Assembly (NCBI GenBank): GCA_036250225.1
Contig: JAPZLL010000046.1
Coordinates: 186,001 to 250,000 of the forward strand
Length of the DNA stretch: 64,000 nt
Direction of reading: 5' to 3'
Origin: Cercophora sp. LCS_1
Lineage: Eukaryota; Ascomycota; Sordariomycetes; Sordariales; Lasiosphaeriaceae
Both the position numbers and the translations under genes were made by a program. Below the pieces are notes generated by a model. That model made no database searches. It worked only from the letters and a program-made list of their open reading frames with translations, and had not been told where the DNA came from. Positions 11,162-22,047 of the stretch are shown here, in pieces. The first letter of the stretch is position 1, and each line of letters opens with the position of its first letter.

Positions 11162-14100
11162 TCACTCACCACCATCATCTTCCCAATCAGACGCCTCCCC
11201 CGCACCAAGTCTCCCAATGAACTTGTTATCGGGTTTCAGCGCCTCGTACACATGAGGCTGAACAGGAACCGCAAGCCTCCTACATTCAGCACCTCCGTCG
11301 ACCGCTCGGTTACCGCAAACCCGACATTCCTTTGAACAGCTCCCCGCTCCCAAAGCCTTGATAAACTGCAACTGACGCCCTGCAATCCGCCACACAAACT
11401 TGGTTGCGAACTTATGAAACCTTTTAAACGTCATGCTCGCCTTGAGCAGTTCCCAATGACCAAACTCGGGCGCTAGGAAGCCAGACTGAAGCGCGGCTGC
11501 GACATCATTGCCAAATCCAGCGTCCGCTCGAGGTTGAATGCCACGCCACATCTCATGAACCACCGACACTCCAGTCCGGTAATCCGTATTGCTACACGTC
11601 AACCGTCCCCATTCCCCCAGACACGCCTCCAAGTCATCCTTCAAACCCTGACGCAACGCTGGAAACCATGTCGCATTGTTCTCTGCAGCGAGATTCTCAA
11701 AGTGATTCCAGTACCACGCGATATCCGCGTCAAACAGATACACTCCCTCTTCAGAACCAGAGTCGGTGCCATCCGTAACCATGAAGCGACGTAACCCGGC
11801 CAACGCATTGCCGACGGTTGACTCAACGGCTGATCGGAGGTCGTCGTTGATGTGGCCTTTTGTCTCTCGGCCTCGTTCACCGACCATCTCGGCCTTGAAG
11901 CGCCCCCAGTGCGCTTCGGCGAATACGACGCCTGTTTTTGCTTCGTCGGCGAGTTGGGCCAGCAACCAGCTCAGGAGCAGAGCTGGTTTGTCACTGATGC
12001 TGTTTCGTGCGTGGCAAAATGTTTCTTTATACTTGGTGCAGACCCCAAGAAGGCTTTTTCTGAGGCTAAAGGCGAGGGATTCCTCGATGAAGCTGGTGAG
12101 ATCGAGCGTAGTATTGGTGTGCAAAGAGACCAGATCCTCGGTGAGGGTTGTGTTGCGGTCGTAGAACGAAGTGAGCACTTCTTTGGACGGTAAGATGTCA
12201 TCGATGCTGGTTGGGTAATTCTCAAACCCGTCCACGATATCAGGGTCCCAGCACACCCAGGCCCTGTCGCCATCGTAGTCCCCGCCGGAGAGTTTCCGTG
12301 CCAAGGGAATGTCGCCCTCGGAAGAAAACACAACAACATCCTTGAGGTGGCGGAGCTCGGGCTTGAAGACAGCCCTGACCTTTTGGATATCGCTCGGCAA
12401 GTGGGCAGGGTTGCGCGCAACGAGCACGTCCACACCATCGAGGTCCAAATCTCCGTCGTGCCCAAAAGGCGTTGAGAAGGCCAGATGAATCTCGTCCGGC
12501 TTCAGGACACCAAGGAAGTCGACAACCATGTATGCGCTGGTGGACCGTGGGAGCCTGATCTTCAGATCCGTTTTGAGCTTCTCGCACTTTTCCATCTGCA
12601 GTTCGTACACAAGCTCGGAGAGATACATTTGTTGCATGGGGTCGAACCCTCCGTCGACGAGGAAACTGAGGCGTTCCGCATCAACGTCAGGTAGTCCACC
12701 CAGGAACGGCGTGTCGCGAGGGCGGTCTGCCTGGCGTGCTGACAGTGCATGCAGCCATTTCCTCATCTGTGCTGGGTCCTTCAACGCCAGCTTCAGAGCA
12801 TCGATATCACGCTCCAGCTCGTCCGCTATGCGCTGTTTGATGACATTTCTGAGACGTGTCTTGTCGATCGACCTGTCATCCAAGATGGGAAGGAACTGCG
12901 TGTTCAGATTCGCTGGCTTGAGCTCAGTAGACCACCCTTTGACTTCGAGTGTGCGGTGGTGTTCGTCGTCCCAGTTGCAACTCCATTTCATCTGGCTGTG
13001 GTAGATCTCGATCCAGTCTTCGATGTGTTCGTGTCGATCGTCTGGTGTGACGATCCACATACCCTTTGCGCCCCCGATGCGGGCTTGAATTGCGCATGTT
13101 GTCGACTTGAGACTGAGCATGTCTCGAATCTTTCGCATGAGACTTTTGGAGATGAGGCCGATACCATCGTTCATCGCCTCGCCTGTTGTATGTGATTCGA
13201 GATCGTCAGGCAACAGGAATATCTGGTGCTCGTCCAGCACGATGGTCGGCGTAGCCTTGGTTAATCCTTGGCCTGTGTCAAATTCCAGACAACATCACAG
13301 ATTCAAGAAGGGCACTCACCGAGAGAAATGCGAGAGAACAGCTTCAAACATGGCTGCGAAGCGTTTTCCCGTATCCGTAAAAGCCAATCCAGCATAGCAT
13401 CGCGTGTGAGCCTTGTTCTGGAGGATGGAGGCTCTATGCCCAATGGCAGTGGGCTGGATGCTGTGCCATCGACAAAGCCATGTCCGTCTTCCGCAAAGAG
13501 ATGGATTCGGTTGACAAACATCTGACCTTGGCCAGAACCGGATCTCCTCTTGGACTTGGAACGTCTCTTCTCCCCCTTACTCCAGAAGACGGACCATTGT
13601 CGACCGGCAAGTGTATGTGTGGTGCTCGTGAGCCATCGAAGGAATGTCTTTTCCGCGTCGGACTTTTCCGAAGAAGCTAGTTTCCACGAGCGGATGGAGG
13701 GCACAAGTAGCTGAAGGAACCTGTCTGATCCAAACTGACGGTATAAACGACAACTCTTTTCGCGCTTGAGTCGATGGAGAACCAGTCCTATCTTCGATTC
13801 AGTAACGTGCACCTCGGCAACAAAGACAACCGTTGAAACGCCAGTTTTGAAGTCACCGTAGATGCCATCGTGCCAGGCCTGAGGGTCCGACTTCTCGGGG
13901 AGGACTTTTCCAGTGAGAAGAGAGTGGGATTTGAGAACATCCCAGCAACGGTCTTGGTTTTTCCAGGTATCGTTGTATGGCAATATGAACTGTCCTGGGT
14001 CGATGGAGCAGTGAAGTAGAACACGTAGTACCTCCCACGCAACGACGAATGGTGCTCTCAGCAAAGCGAAAGGAACTACCGCTAAAATGAGATTTTGGTC

Positions 14101-15409
14101 AGATTGAGCAAAATTACTTGATAGGATTGTTGTGTTAGAGAAGCTGGGACGCACGCCATATTGTACCCAGGGACGCTTCGAGCGTTTTGGGAGGTGTAGA
14201 TCTTTCCTCTGGATTCATGGAGCTTGAGGGCAGCGCCAGTATTAGCTGCGATGGAAGTGCTGGTTGGCCAGTTTGCTCTGACTTGGGACTCGTTGGACTT
14301 GGTAGATCCCGAGATCGAGTGCCTATAAGTGTTGAGCTGCCTGAAACTTCGAGCGTGGTGTAGAGCATTTCGAAGACTTCGATGTCTATCGACGTCGGGG
14401 CATAGGGATCCTATTAGCATGTGTTAATGCCGTAATTCATCATGATCTCGGTAACCCACCTCTGTTGGAGTAGTGTTTCCATCCACCAGTATCGGGGAGC
14501 TTGTCGCTGAGGCCTTATCATTGGCTCCATCGCCCGTCTCCAACTCAACCGTCTCAACCTGAGTGGATCCTTCAAGCCCGCTGGCAGTGATTTGTTCGAA
14601 ACCGTCCGAGCCCTCATTTTCTTGATCCTCGCGGGAGGTGCATGTGGGAATCGAGACGAATGACAGATCCTCTGTTCTGTCAGGCTGGCTCGTTGCAAGG
14701 GCCGGCTGGGTAAGGCCAATCATGCTCTCGCTCGCAATCTCAAAGGCGCTCCCGAAAACAAGTTGGTCAAACTTGCATGGGAGGTCGAGAAACTCCACCA
14801 ACTTCCATGCCTGCGATCCTGGCGAGGTCTGCAGAAAAGACCCGACGCAATCTTTCAGGTAGCCTAGGAACCACGTATCATCCTCAACTGGATCCGGATA
14901 AGCGTTTCTCGCCGTCTTCAGTCTGTCGGTGGCTGATAGACTATCACTCGAGCACTCAATGGTAGCCCTCGCCTTGGCTTGCAGACCTGGAAGCTCAAGG
15001 GCACGACTGATTGCGTAGACGCCGAGACAAGCCTTGAACTTGGCTATTTTGCCCTCACGGAGAGACTGATCCTGTAGCTCCAATGTCCCGTATGTACCCG
15101 TGTAGAGATAGTGCACAACCACGTGGGCTACACTCTCGGAGATATGGCTGAGGTCTAGTGTATCATCTTCGGAATCGTCGCATAGACGCGAAAGGACGCT
15201 ACTCTTGCGGAGGATGCTGTGGTGGACGGTCCAAATCTCCCCATTCTGGAGGATGATCTTGAAGCACGGTTCTGCGTATGGTCTAGTGTAATGTATCAAG
15301 CTTGTTAGGATGTATCAAGCTTGTTAGGTTGCCCGCGCTTGGTGACAACGATTACAGAGACTCACGAGGTTGTCCTAGGACTCTGACCCTTGTCGTCGGA
15401 AGGATTCAT
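11162..15409 (-). CDS. RNA-dependent RNA polymerase with an N-terminal BTB/POZ module (apparent fusion)
   Basis: Five exons on the minus strand (15366-15409, 14460-15282, 14167-14410, 13321-14081 plus base 13320, 11162-13272) read in one frame for about 1327 residues. Residues about 15-130 form a BTB/POZ domain (FKIILQNGEIWTVHHSILR, then VHYLYTGTYGTL). The C-terminal two thirds are a cellular RdRP (PF05183): RISLG near the exon 4/5 joint, VLVARNPAHLPSDIQKVRAV, and the catalytic DYDGD loop at 12266-12280 (about residues 956-960), whose aspartates bind Mg2+. Family role: double-stranded RNA synthesis in quelling, meiotic silencing or small-RNA pathways. The BTB part joins the RdRP through a 49-nt intron (14411-14459, GTGGGT...AATAG). 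If that intron were retained, BTB would stop at 14424 and the next RdRP ATG (14368) would be 53 nt further on. The RdRP call is certain; the fusion is inferred. Confidence 0.82.
15291..15328. repeat. perfect 19-bp tandem duplication
   Basis: Two adjacent identical copies of ATGTATCAAGCTTGTTAGG, at 15291-15309 and 15310-15328. They lie inside the first intron of the BTB-RdRP gene, so the duplication lengthens the intron to 83 nt without touching coding sequence. Confidence 0.9.
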
Positions 15410-16154
15410 GGTTGGGTATCTCGCCCTCGAGGAACATAGGACGAAACAAGGCGAGAATGATCAATGAGATAAGGCACCTATTCAGACCACCATCAGGTTC
15501 ATTACCCCGCTTTGGGTTGACACCTTTCGGTGCATCACGTGGCAGCACATCATGTTTGCCTATCTCGAGTTACACGAGCTTTGGATCTTCTCGCAGACCT
15601 CTCAACCATGTTCTGTGTTTGGACTTGGGCCTAACCCATTTTCAGATCTTGACGCTACAGAACTCCTTTCGCTCCCAGAACTTTAGGGCATCTACCGCCA
15701 TTATCGCCAGATGCTTCCATTGCTCTCTCGGCGGATACGAGGATAGAACGCAAGCTGCTAAGCTCTAGATCTGACGCGGACGGCTTAGTTCTGCCTCGAC
15801 CGCCAGCTGCAGCGTTGTTAGCTGGTTTCCCATTTGGATAATAAAAAAAAAGGGGGGTGGTAATTGACGTGGGTAAGGAGGCCCTTGTACGGCAAATGCC
15901 CCCGGAATCTGGGACGTCGAGCTTTGATGAATGTATACAAACAAGGAGACTGGACACAGGATCAGATGCCTGGCCAGGGGTGAGAATCAGAGAGAGTTCC
16001 GCACAGGTCCGTTGCAGGGGTATTTCCACAGATACAAGCGCCGCTTGTAATCTCCGGCGAGCTCAGCCCCAAGCATTGCCCATAAATCCACGTCCGATCT
16101 CTCCAGACCCCTCCAGAAAGATTGCAGTATACATATTCTCCTTGTGAGCCGATC
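15410..16154. other. intergenic, no gene seen
   Basis: A divergent promoter region between the BTB-RdRP gene (leftwards) and the cysteine-rich gene (rightwards). ORFs present have no domain or compositional support. An A10G6 run lies at 15842-15857. Confidence 0.5.
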
Positions 16155-16837
16155 ATGAAGCTGGCAAGTCCCCTTATCGCGTCTTTTCTCGCCAATGTGC
16201 GATTCGCTGCCGCCGAGGCCACAACCCTCAGCATCTGTGCAGCCGATGCATTCGGAGACCTGCGTGTCTGCGGAACGTATTGCTTTACCTACGACAATGG
16301 CAACTGCGACTACCTCGGTCATTTGCTAGACTGCGGATGGCCTGGCGCCGACAAGATCAAAAACTCGTGTGCTTGCCGCCCCGATTTGCTGCAACAAGCT
16401 GAAGAGGGCTTATCTTCTTGCGCTTCATCGCGATGCGCCAAGAACACAGTCGATATTAGCCAGGTCGTCAATCTCTACCGCTCTTACTGCGCGACCGGTA
16501 CGCTCCCTCTCTCCGCCTTCATGTCTATCGTGTGGATGCTGATGAATCGGCGAAAGCCGGACCATCCGCCGAACCGACTGAGGCTCTGACAACAGAGTCC
16601 GGTGGCGGAAAGGCAGTTACTTCAACGGTGCACGTCACGACAGCGCCGTCTGCGAAAACGTCAGTGTCCATCGCGACTGTCACCGACACCAAGATTCTGG
16701 TGGGGAGCACAGCATCAACGCCAGCTCGGGCGGGGGCCGGGAGCCTACGGCTTGGAAAGGAGGCTCTGCTGGTTTTAGGGGTGGCTTTTTGTTCAGCCGT
16801 CGGACATGGCTTGGTGGCCTGCACGAACATGGCCTGA
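16155..16837 (+). CDS. secreted cysteine-rich protein, probably GPI-anchored
   Basis: Two exons, 16155-16497 and 16557-16837, with a 59-nt intron (GTACGC...GCGAAAG), give 207 residues. A signal peptide (MKLASPLIASFLANVRFAAA) opens the protein. A compact domain with ten cysteines follows up to about residue 113 (SCACRPDLL and YRSYCA are recognisable). A Ser/Thr-rich spacer (TTESGGGKAVTSTVHVTT) comes next, then a hydrophobic C-terminus (EALLVLGVAFCSAVGHGLVA) of the kind removed on GPI addition. Without the intron the frame would end in a tail of unrelated composition, which supports the splice. The ten-cysteine layout resembles the extracellular modules of fungal wall and sensor proteins, broadly CFEM-like; the role is unknown. 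The next gene carries a related module. Confidence 0.72.
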
Positions 16838-17076
16838 TAGACGCCGACTCCAACAGGGGTCTGACACAAGGCTGCCAGTCAGAACAAGTTATTCACGCCC
16901 AGAAAACCTGATGTGCCAGCCGGCATCAATAGTGTGAATCTGTGGCGGCGCCTCGGGTGCCTGTTTGGTGTGTTGGCAGGAGCATCGACGTCCGGACGGG
17001 ATTGTCATTCTCGTTTCTTCATCCCCCTCAGGCTCCTTTCGTGGATGTCCCGGCGGGAAACATTTGGTTTGACAAG

Positions 17077-18321
17077 ATGAAAACAAAATCCCGACCACAT
17101 CCAGCCCGGACTCTCGTCCCATTTGCAGTACCAGAAGTTGATGTCGAGCTGCCATCATGCGCTAGAGACGGGTGTTCTGAGTTTATCCAAGCCGGCGTCG
17201 CCTGTGTGGCCGCGTCAGGTGAGGACTTGAGCTCATGTTACTGCGATCGTCTCACCTGGCCCACGGCGTGTGGTTCGAGCTGTCCCGTAGGCAAGGACAG
17301 TGCCGATGTTGCAAAATGGTACTGGCATCTGTGCCCCAGCAAGATGGACTCTCGGCTAGGACAGTTTGCCACCAGTCAAATATCTGTCGACCCCTGGCAA
17401 GTTCAGCCGCCAACAACCGGTATCCATACTGGTTATGACTGCTATATCTCGAGCCGGTGTGTCTCTTCGACATCCCAAACAGCCGGGGTCAGCTCGGCGT
17501 CCCAGGATAATGCGCCTTACGGGAAAGAATTTAAGACCGCCTTGAGCATCGTTCTTCCTGTTGTTTTTCTCGTTGGCGTTGGAGTTGGGATATGGTTCTA
17601 TCGTCGACGCCGACGCCGTCGACAAGCAGCATGTCCTGCCGAGGATTCGCAGTCATCACGCGAAAATATTCAGTGGAACGTACTTGCCGAGATTTTGCTT
17701 GATTCTCAAAACGCAAACATCGACGAGATGGCAGAAATCACCACTGCCATTCGACAACTTGCAACCAACCCACGGCACTCTGATCAACAAAGGGCCACAT
17801 CATCAAGGACAGATGTGCCATGCAGCCGTCAGGCACTTTCCACCCTTGAACGCAACCTAACGTGCCCGATTTGTTTGCGAATATTTCACAACCCTGTTTC
17901 CACCATCACTGCTCGCACTGGCCAGAATGGTGGATGCTGTAAGTCTGAAATTAAGTGTCGATTGAAGAGATGCTAATACGCTGCCAGTGCACAATCTCTG
18001 CGGTCAGCAACTGTCATGGTTCTTTCCGGATAGCCCTCTAACACCATGAAACAGGATCATGTGCCGTCCGTTATTTCCGCCACGGCAACACGTGCCCAGA
18101 AGACAGAACAGTCGTCACCGGTTTCAACGACAACCGCAACCTCCGAGACATTGTAGATCACTTTCTCGAAGCGTTTCCTGAGCACCGGCCTACAACCGAG
18201 GAGATTGCCGAGATGGACGGCATTTACAGACCCGGGCAAAGGGTAAGAGTCCAAGGCCGAAAGTCTTCCCGTATTTGCTCACAACCATTCGTTAAACCAG
18301 ATATCAGTGACGGACCACTGA
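17077..18321 (+). CDS. membrane protein: cysteine-rich ectodomain, TM helix and cytosolic RING finger
   Basis: Exons 17077-17938, 17988-18002, 18055-18242 and 18301-18321 give 361 residues. The N-terminal part has a cysteine-rich module (LPSCARDGCSEF, LSSCYCD, DVAKWYWHLC) resembling the preceding gene. One TM segment (about 155-176, ALSIVLPVVFLVGVGVGIWF) ends in a run of arginines. The C-terminus holds a C3HC4-type RING from Cys263: CPIC, then C-x-H-x2-C-x2-C built across a 15-nt exon, then TCPED, with Asp where the last cysteine is expected. Sequence after the RING (HFLEAFPEHRP, EMDGIYRPGQR) matches the tail of fungal CHFR/Dma-like ubiquitin ligases. Inferred role: membrane-tethered E3 ligase. 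ATG 17077 is the first usable in-frame methionine, but no signal peptide follows it, so an upstream exon is likely. Confidence 0.65.
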
Positions 18322-18459
18322 GGCTACGAGGTAATCCGGGGGCGTTTTGGCTTCTTCAGCAAGCGTCCACGCCAAGATTTCAACCAAACCTCTCAAGGCC
18401 AGGCGGGTCTAAGGTTTAGCTGCTCCTCAAATAGTACCATACATCTTTACTGATGTTGC

Positions 18460-20760
18460 TTACTGATGCTCGAGCGCGTCGACAAACATCTCTTCCACAT
18501 CTTCGTCTTCTGCGCTTGCAATCTCGGTCATCTCTACGTCCGCTTCTTCTTCTCCTTCCATTCGATTGGCTTCATGACTTCGTTCCCGTATTCGCCCGTG
18601 ATGTGCATCCTCTCTAACCTCCTCGATTGTAACCAAAAAGGCCCGGAAAGAATCAATCTCGTCGGCCGTAGGTCTCCGCATATTCGCCCACAGTTTTCGT
18701 GTCAGAGTCCGCGCCCTCCACTCCATGAGCGACAGAGGCGTATGTCGATATCGATCGTTGGCCTTGGTGTCGAGAAAAACCACCGAGGACGGAAAACCTC
18801 GTTGGTGTTGACGCAAAACCTGGATCTGTCCCATATCGCCATACGCAGCGGCATAATGAAGGAGACCACGTCCAAAGGTGTCTCGAACATCGAGTTGGAG
18901 GCCTTTGATGCGAAGGATAATCTCAAGGAGAGTGGCATCCCAGGGTATTGCGGCGGCGTTCAAAACGGGGGGACATCCGCATTTGTCGGCGATGTTGATG
19001 TCTGCTCCTGCGGCAACCAGGGCGCCGATCTTCCCTTCGCAGTCCCACGGACACCTTGGTAAACTCTCATGCACAAGGTTGTTGAGTGGGGTGAAGTGGT
19101 TCACGGAATCTTGGATAATGGGTTTGCTCCCACGCTGTAGCAGTTCACGCACGGCAGCCAACGATCCAGGGGAGGCTGAGTTGCAGGCCAAATGAAGTGG
19201 CGTTTTTCCTTTCAGATCCTCTGCGTTTGGGTCGCATCCCGCGTCGAGAAGCTGGCGTTGTATGTCAACATCAATGCCTTCTCTGGATACTGCGATGTGG
19301 AGTGGTGTGCGTCCATGGCGGTCCCGGATGTTGCTGTTGGCTCGCGACTTGGGGCCAAGAAGGGTTGTGACGGCTCCAGCGTGTCGTCGTCGCACAGCCC
19401 AGTACAAGTGAGCATATCACAGACCGTCGAGGGACTCAATGGAGGAAGGGTCCATGACAATGGCTTGGTCGAGAGTCATGCCGCTTAGACCAAGGATGCT
19501 GTCGTGCACGAGTGTGGAGTGGTAGGAATGGAGACGCTCTTCTGGAGTATCGTCTTGTAAAGATGAACGGCTTTCTCGTTCGTTTTTCCGACGTCGCATG
19601 TAAGGAGCCTGCACCTTGCCGTTGTTGCAGCCGAGCTACTCATATGTCAGCGAGGATAGAGCTTTTAACGTGGAGTTTCAGTCCACTCACATGCCGCTAC
19701 AATCTTTGGCGGTGACATCACAGCCGTTTTGGATCAGAAACCTGATGATGTTATAATGACCACGACTCATGGCATACTGCGTGCTAAGCGTCAGCGAGGT
19801 GACCATACGGCAGAACCAGGGTCGCGTCTACCAGTAACAAGGACATTCCCTTTGGCGACACGTCCATGGGTGTGTTCAGTTTCCAGCTGAACCTTTCCCG
19901 CAGCCGATAGAGGTCTCCACACCTGACAATCTCCCAAATCTCGTTGCTCGCAAGTATCACCCTTGGAAGCCTCAGATGAAGGCTGGCGCCCACCCCTGTC
20001 AAGAAGTTGCATGATATCGAAAGAAAGACTGCCCGCGCGAACAGCCACCTCGGAAGATAACAGTGAAGGCTCAGCTGAAACCCCGATTCTCCCAGACAGG
20101 TTGAGACGTTGCAAGGGGTGCTATTGAGGATAGGAATGGTGTTGTAGCAGATGATGAATGCCCCTAGTGGAGACTGAAGATGGCCTTGACTCGACAAAGA
20201 AGCCCGCCTGTGGCAATGACAGGAGCATATGCCGAAGCAAGCTTGGCGGTTGAAGGTCTGGCGAACCCAAGCAGCGTCTAGATCGTTTTCGGTCCCCCAG
20301 GAATCATTGGCGACGGCCGTTTTATTGTCGCTTGTGGGTGGCTGATTTGCGATGGTAACCGCGGACTATGTTCCCTCTTGTGATTGTATCTGTGAGCTCT
20401 CGAGAACCCCGATGCGGCTATCAAGTAACCGAAACGACTTTTGAATCTCGCCAGGAGAAACAGCCGTTATATCCGTCGTGTCACTCGGCTCTTTCGTAAA
20501 GAGACACAATGCTTGTTCGATTCGAAGGATATGGTCAAGCTGAAGATCCGTGAGATACTTCGTACCTGTCTGTGGGACAGCATTCAAAACTTACCCTTGT
20601 GACAAGTGAACGGATGAGATCAACGTGGTGATGTATTCCCTTGTTTGACGGGCATCGTCGCGGAGACGAAGTATGGCTTCGCTTTCAAGATGCAGCAACA
20701 GAAAAAGGATCCATTGGCTGCGATAGGTGGTTCTTGCAGACGCGTTAACTATTAAAGCCA
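18460..20760 (-). pseudogene. ankyrin-repeat protein of the fungal HET/NLR-associated type, disrupted
   Basis: Minus-strand remnant of a large ankyrin gene. The order of blocks is intact: N-terminal helical region (ILRLRDDARQTREYITTLIS, about 20670), a linker with FGICSCHCHR and a membrane-like stretch, LHLRLPRVILASNEIWEIVR, ankyrin repeats (HYNIIRFLIQNGCDVTAKD; HGRTPLHIAVSREG; KGKTPLHLACNSAS) and an acidic tail. Breaks: TAG at 20368-20366 and TGA at 19419-19417, each lying in frame between homologous segments. A phase mismatch also appears at the splice near 19690: the GTGAGT donor leaves two bases but the only sensible downstream frame needs none. ATG was not found; the 5' limit is approximate. 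Such proteins are modules of fungal non-self recognition. Could be functional only if my splice choices are wrong at three places. Confidence 0.7.
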
Positions 20761-21387
20761 AGAATAACTTTGTGGAGACATGAAATGGAGTTTTTGGTGA
20801 GGTGGACTGTTCCTCGTGAGAAGAAGTTGAGGTCAGGCTCTAGGCTGACTTCCAGGTTGCCAAGACGCGGAGGCCTCTTCGAAGTGTGTCTCGACACTTG
20901 AATTGATTGGAGCACAGCGGCCGCCGCAGTAGATCAAGGGTTTGGAAGCTCTGCCCGGGTTATTGGGCTCTCCATGTTCAACCATCTACCCGACTTTTTT
21001 CTATTTTTCGCAGATCCCTTTTTTGTTTTGATACGCCGCACCCACAAACAACCCTGGCCTTTGGCGGCGCCACTAAAGCCAATTATTACTACATTTTGGC
21101 CTCTACACCTTCTAAGGAGGCATTAATAATTAATAAATTGTAGTATTTAGAATTTTAAATACGTATTTGACTTAATAAAAAATACATCAACAATTTCAAA
21201 GTGGAGTGGAAGTGGTATCCCAAAGACATACGGAAATATTGGCGGGCCGGGGTTGTGTGTGGAAGCGGTGTACCAGATGTGCGAAAATAGAGCTCTTTTT
21301 CATTGCGTTTCCGACTGGGCAGCGAGAGTCGATATCTTCAGCCACTAACTCCGGCAGGGGTACTTCTTCGAGTAGCCCACAAGCCCA
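20761..21387. other. AT-rich intergenic region containing a dispersed repeat
   Basis: No gene. The stretch 21120-21200 is strikingly AT-rich for this genome, and most of the interval is the dispersed repeat listed at 21001-21246. Confidence 0.7.
21001..21246 (+). repeat. dispersed repeat, copy A
   Basis: This 246-bp stretch aligns nearly without gaps to the minus strand of 35967-36208. Shared landmarks in order: CTATTTTTC/CTACTTTTC, a CAACCCTGGCC block, GGCGGCGCC-ACTAAAG, ATTACTAC and TGGCCTCTA, AATTTCAAAGT, and the terminal ATATTGGCGGG. Differences are mainly transitions, and this copy is the more AT-rich, as expected if it was mutated by RIP. Conceptual translations of the two copies also match in one frame (both contain LAS and GGA-K-N/G-YY-LAS), so it may derive from a coding part of a mobile element. 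Confidence 0.8.
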
Positions 21388-22047
21388 TCACTGATTCGCG
21401 ATACTCCCCCAAGTCTCCCTCCCAACCCCATCTCCCTTTCTATCCGTGTTGGTAGCCTGACTCGCAAACCCAATGAAAATAGCCTCCCAATGATCCGCAA
21501 ATTCAAACACCAACCCGCCATCCTGCCAAATCCCATTCGCCCGCTTGAACGTTCCCGCACTCCCCTGGTTCATGTGCACATTGTGAATCCCCTTGTGACT
21601 GCTGAACTCACTTCCCCAGATGTACACGTTCGCGCCGGCCTCGATCGCCCTGTCTAACAGCGGAGGCAGCGTGTCGAGGATGTCGTTATCCTGTCCCGGC
21701 ACGTCGTGGGGCAGGATGCGGACGTCGGCGCGGTTGAAGTAGTCGTTGCGGATGTAGTCGAGGGAGAGGTCGTCGTGGTCTTGGCCGCTGGCAAGGGAGG
21801 TGAATCCCGACGCGAGATTGGGGAGGGCGGCGGTGATGCCGTTGGTGAAGCGTGGAACTGTCCAGAAGGCGAGGCGGGATTCGTTGGCGTCGCCGGATTT
21901 GATGTTGATGGCGGCTTCGTGGGCTTCAAAGGTGGATGTGGTGGTGTAGTAGAGGTGTAGGTGCGGGGATTTGCTGTCTTCCTCGCGTGTTTGGAAGGTG
22001 TAGGCGCGGGGAACGCCTTTGGTGACGCCGTAGTTTTCGATGGGCAT
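21388..22047 (-). CDS. DUF2278-family protein
   Basis: Intronless minus-strand ORF; ATG 22047 is chosen because the family N-terminus MPIENYGVTKGVPRAY begins there, while further upstream the frame is a low-complexity 5' leader. The 219 residues show the DUF2278 (PF10042) pattern: an N-terminal beta stretch ending PHLHLYYTTTS, INIKSGDANESRLAFW, DYIRNDYFNRADVRILPHD and VYIWGSEFSSHKGIHNVHMNQG near the C-terminus. The function of this family is not established. No signal peptide or TM helix. Seen widely in bacteria and fungi. Confidence 0.85.
   Translation of the reverse strand: MPIENYGVTKGVPRAYTFQTREEDSKSPHLHLYYTTTSTFEAHEAAINIKSGDANESRLAFWTVPRFTNGITAALPNLASGFTSLASGQDHDDLSLDYIRNDYFNRADVRILPHDVPGQDNDILDTLPPLLDRAIEAGANVYIWGSEFSSHKGIHNVHMNQGSAGTFKRANGIWQDGGLVFEFADHWEAIFIGFASQATNTDRKGDGVGRETWGSIANQ

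Noticed and set aside
14082..14420. Separate small ORF between BTB and RdRP
   Set aside because: It reads through intron 14082-14166 in another frame; the joined exon frame matches both sides better.
15655..16029. 124-codon minus-strand ORF
   Set aside because: Runs across the A10G6 tract, with no domain and irregular composition.
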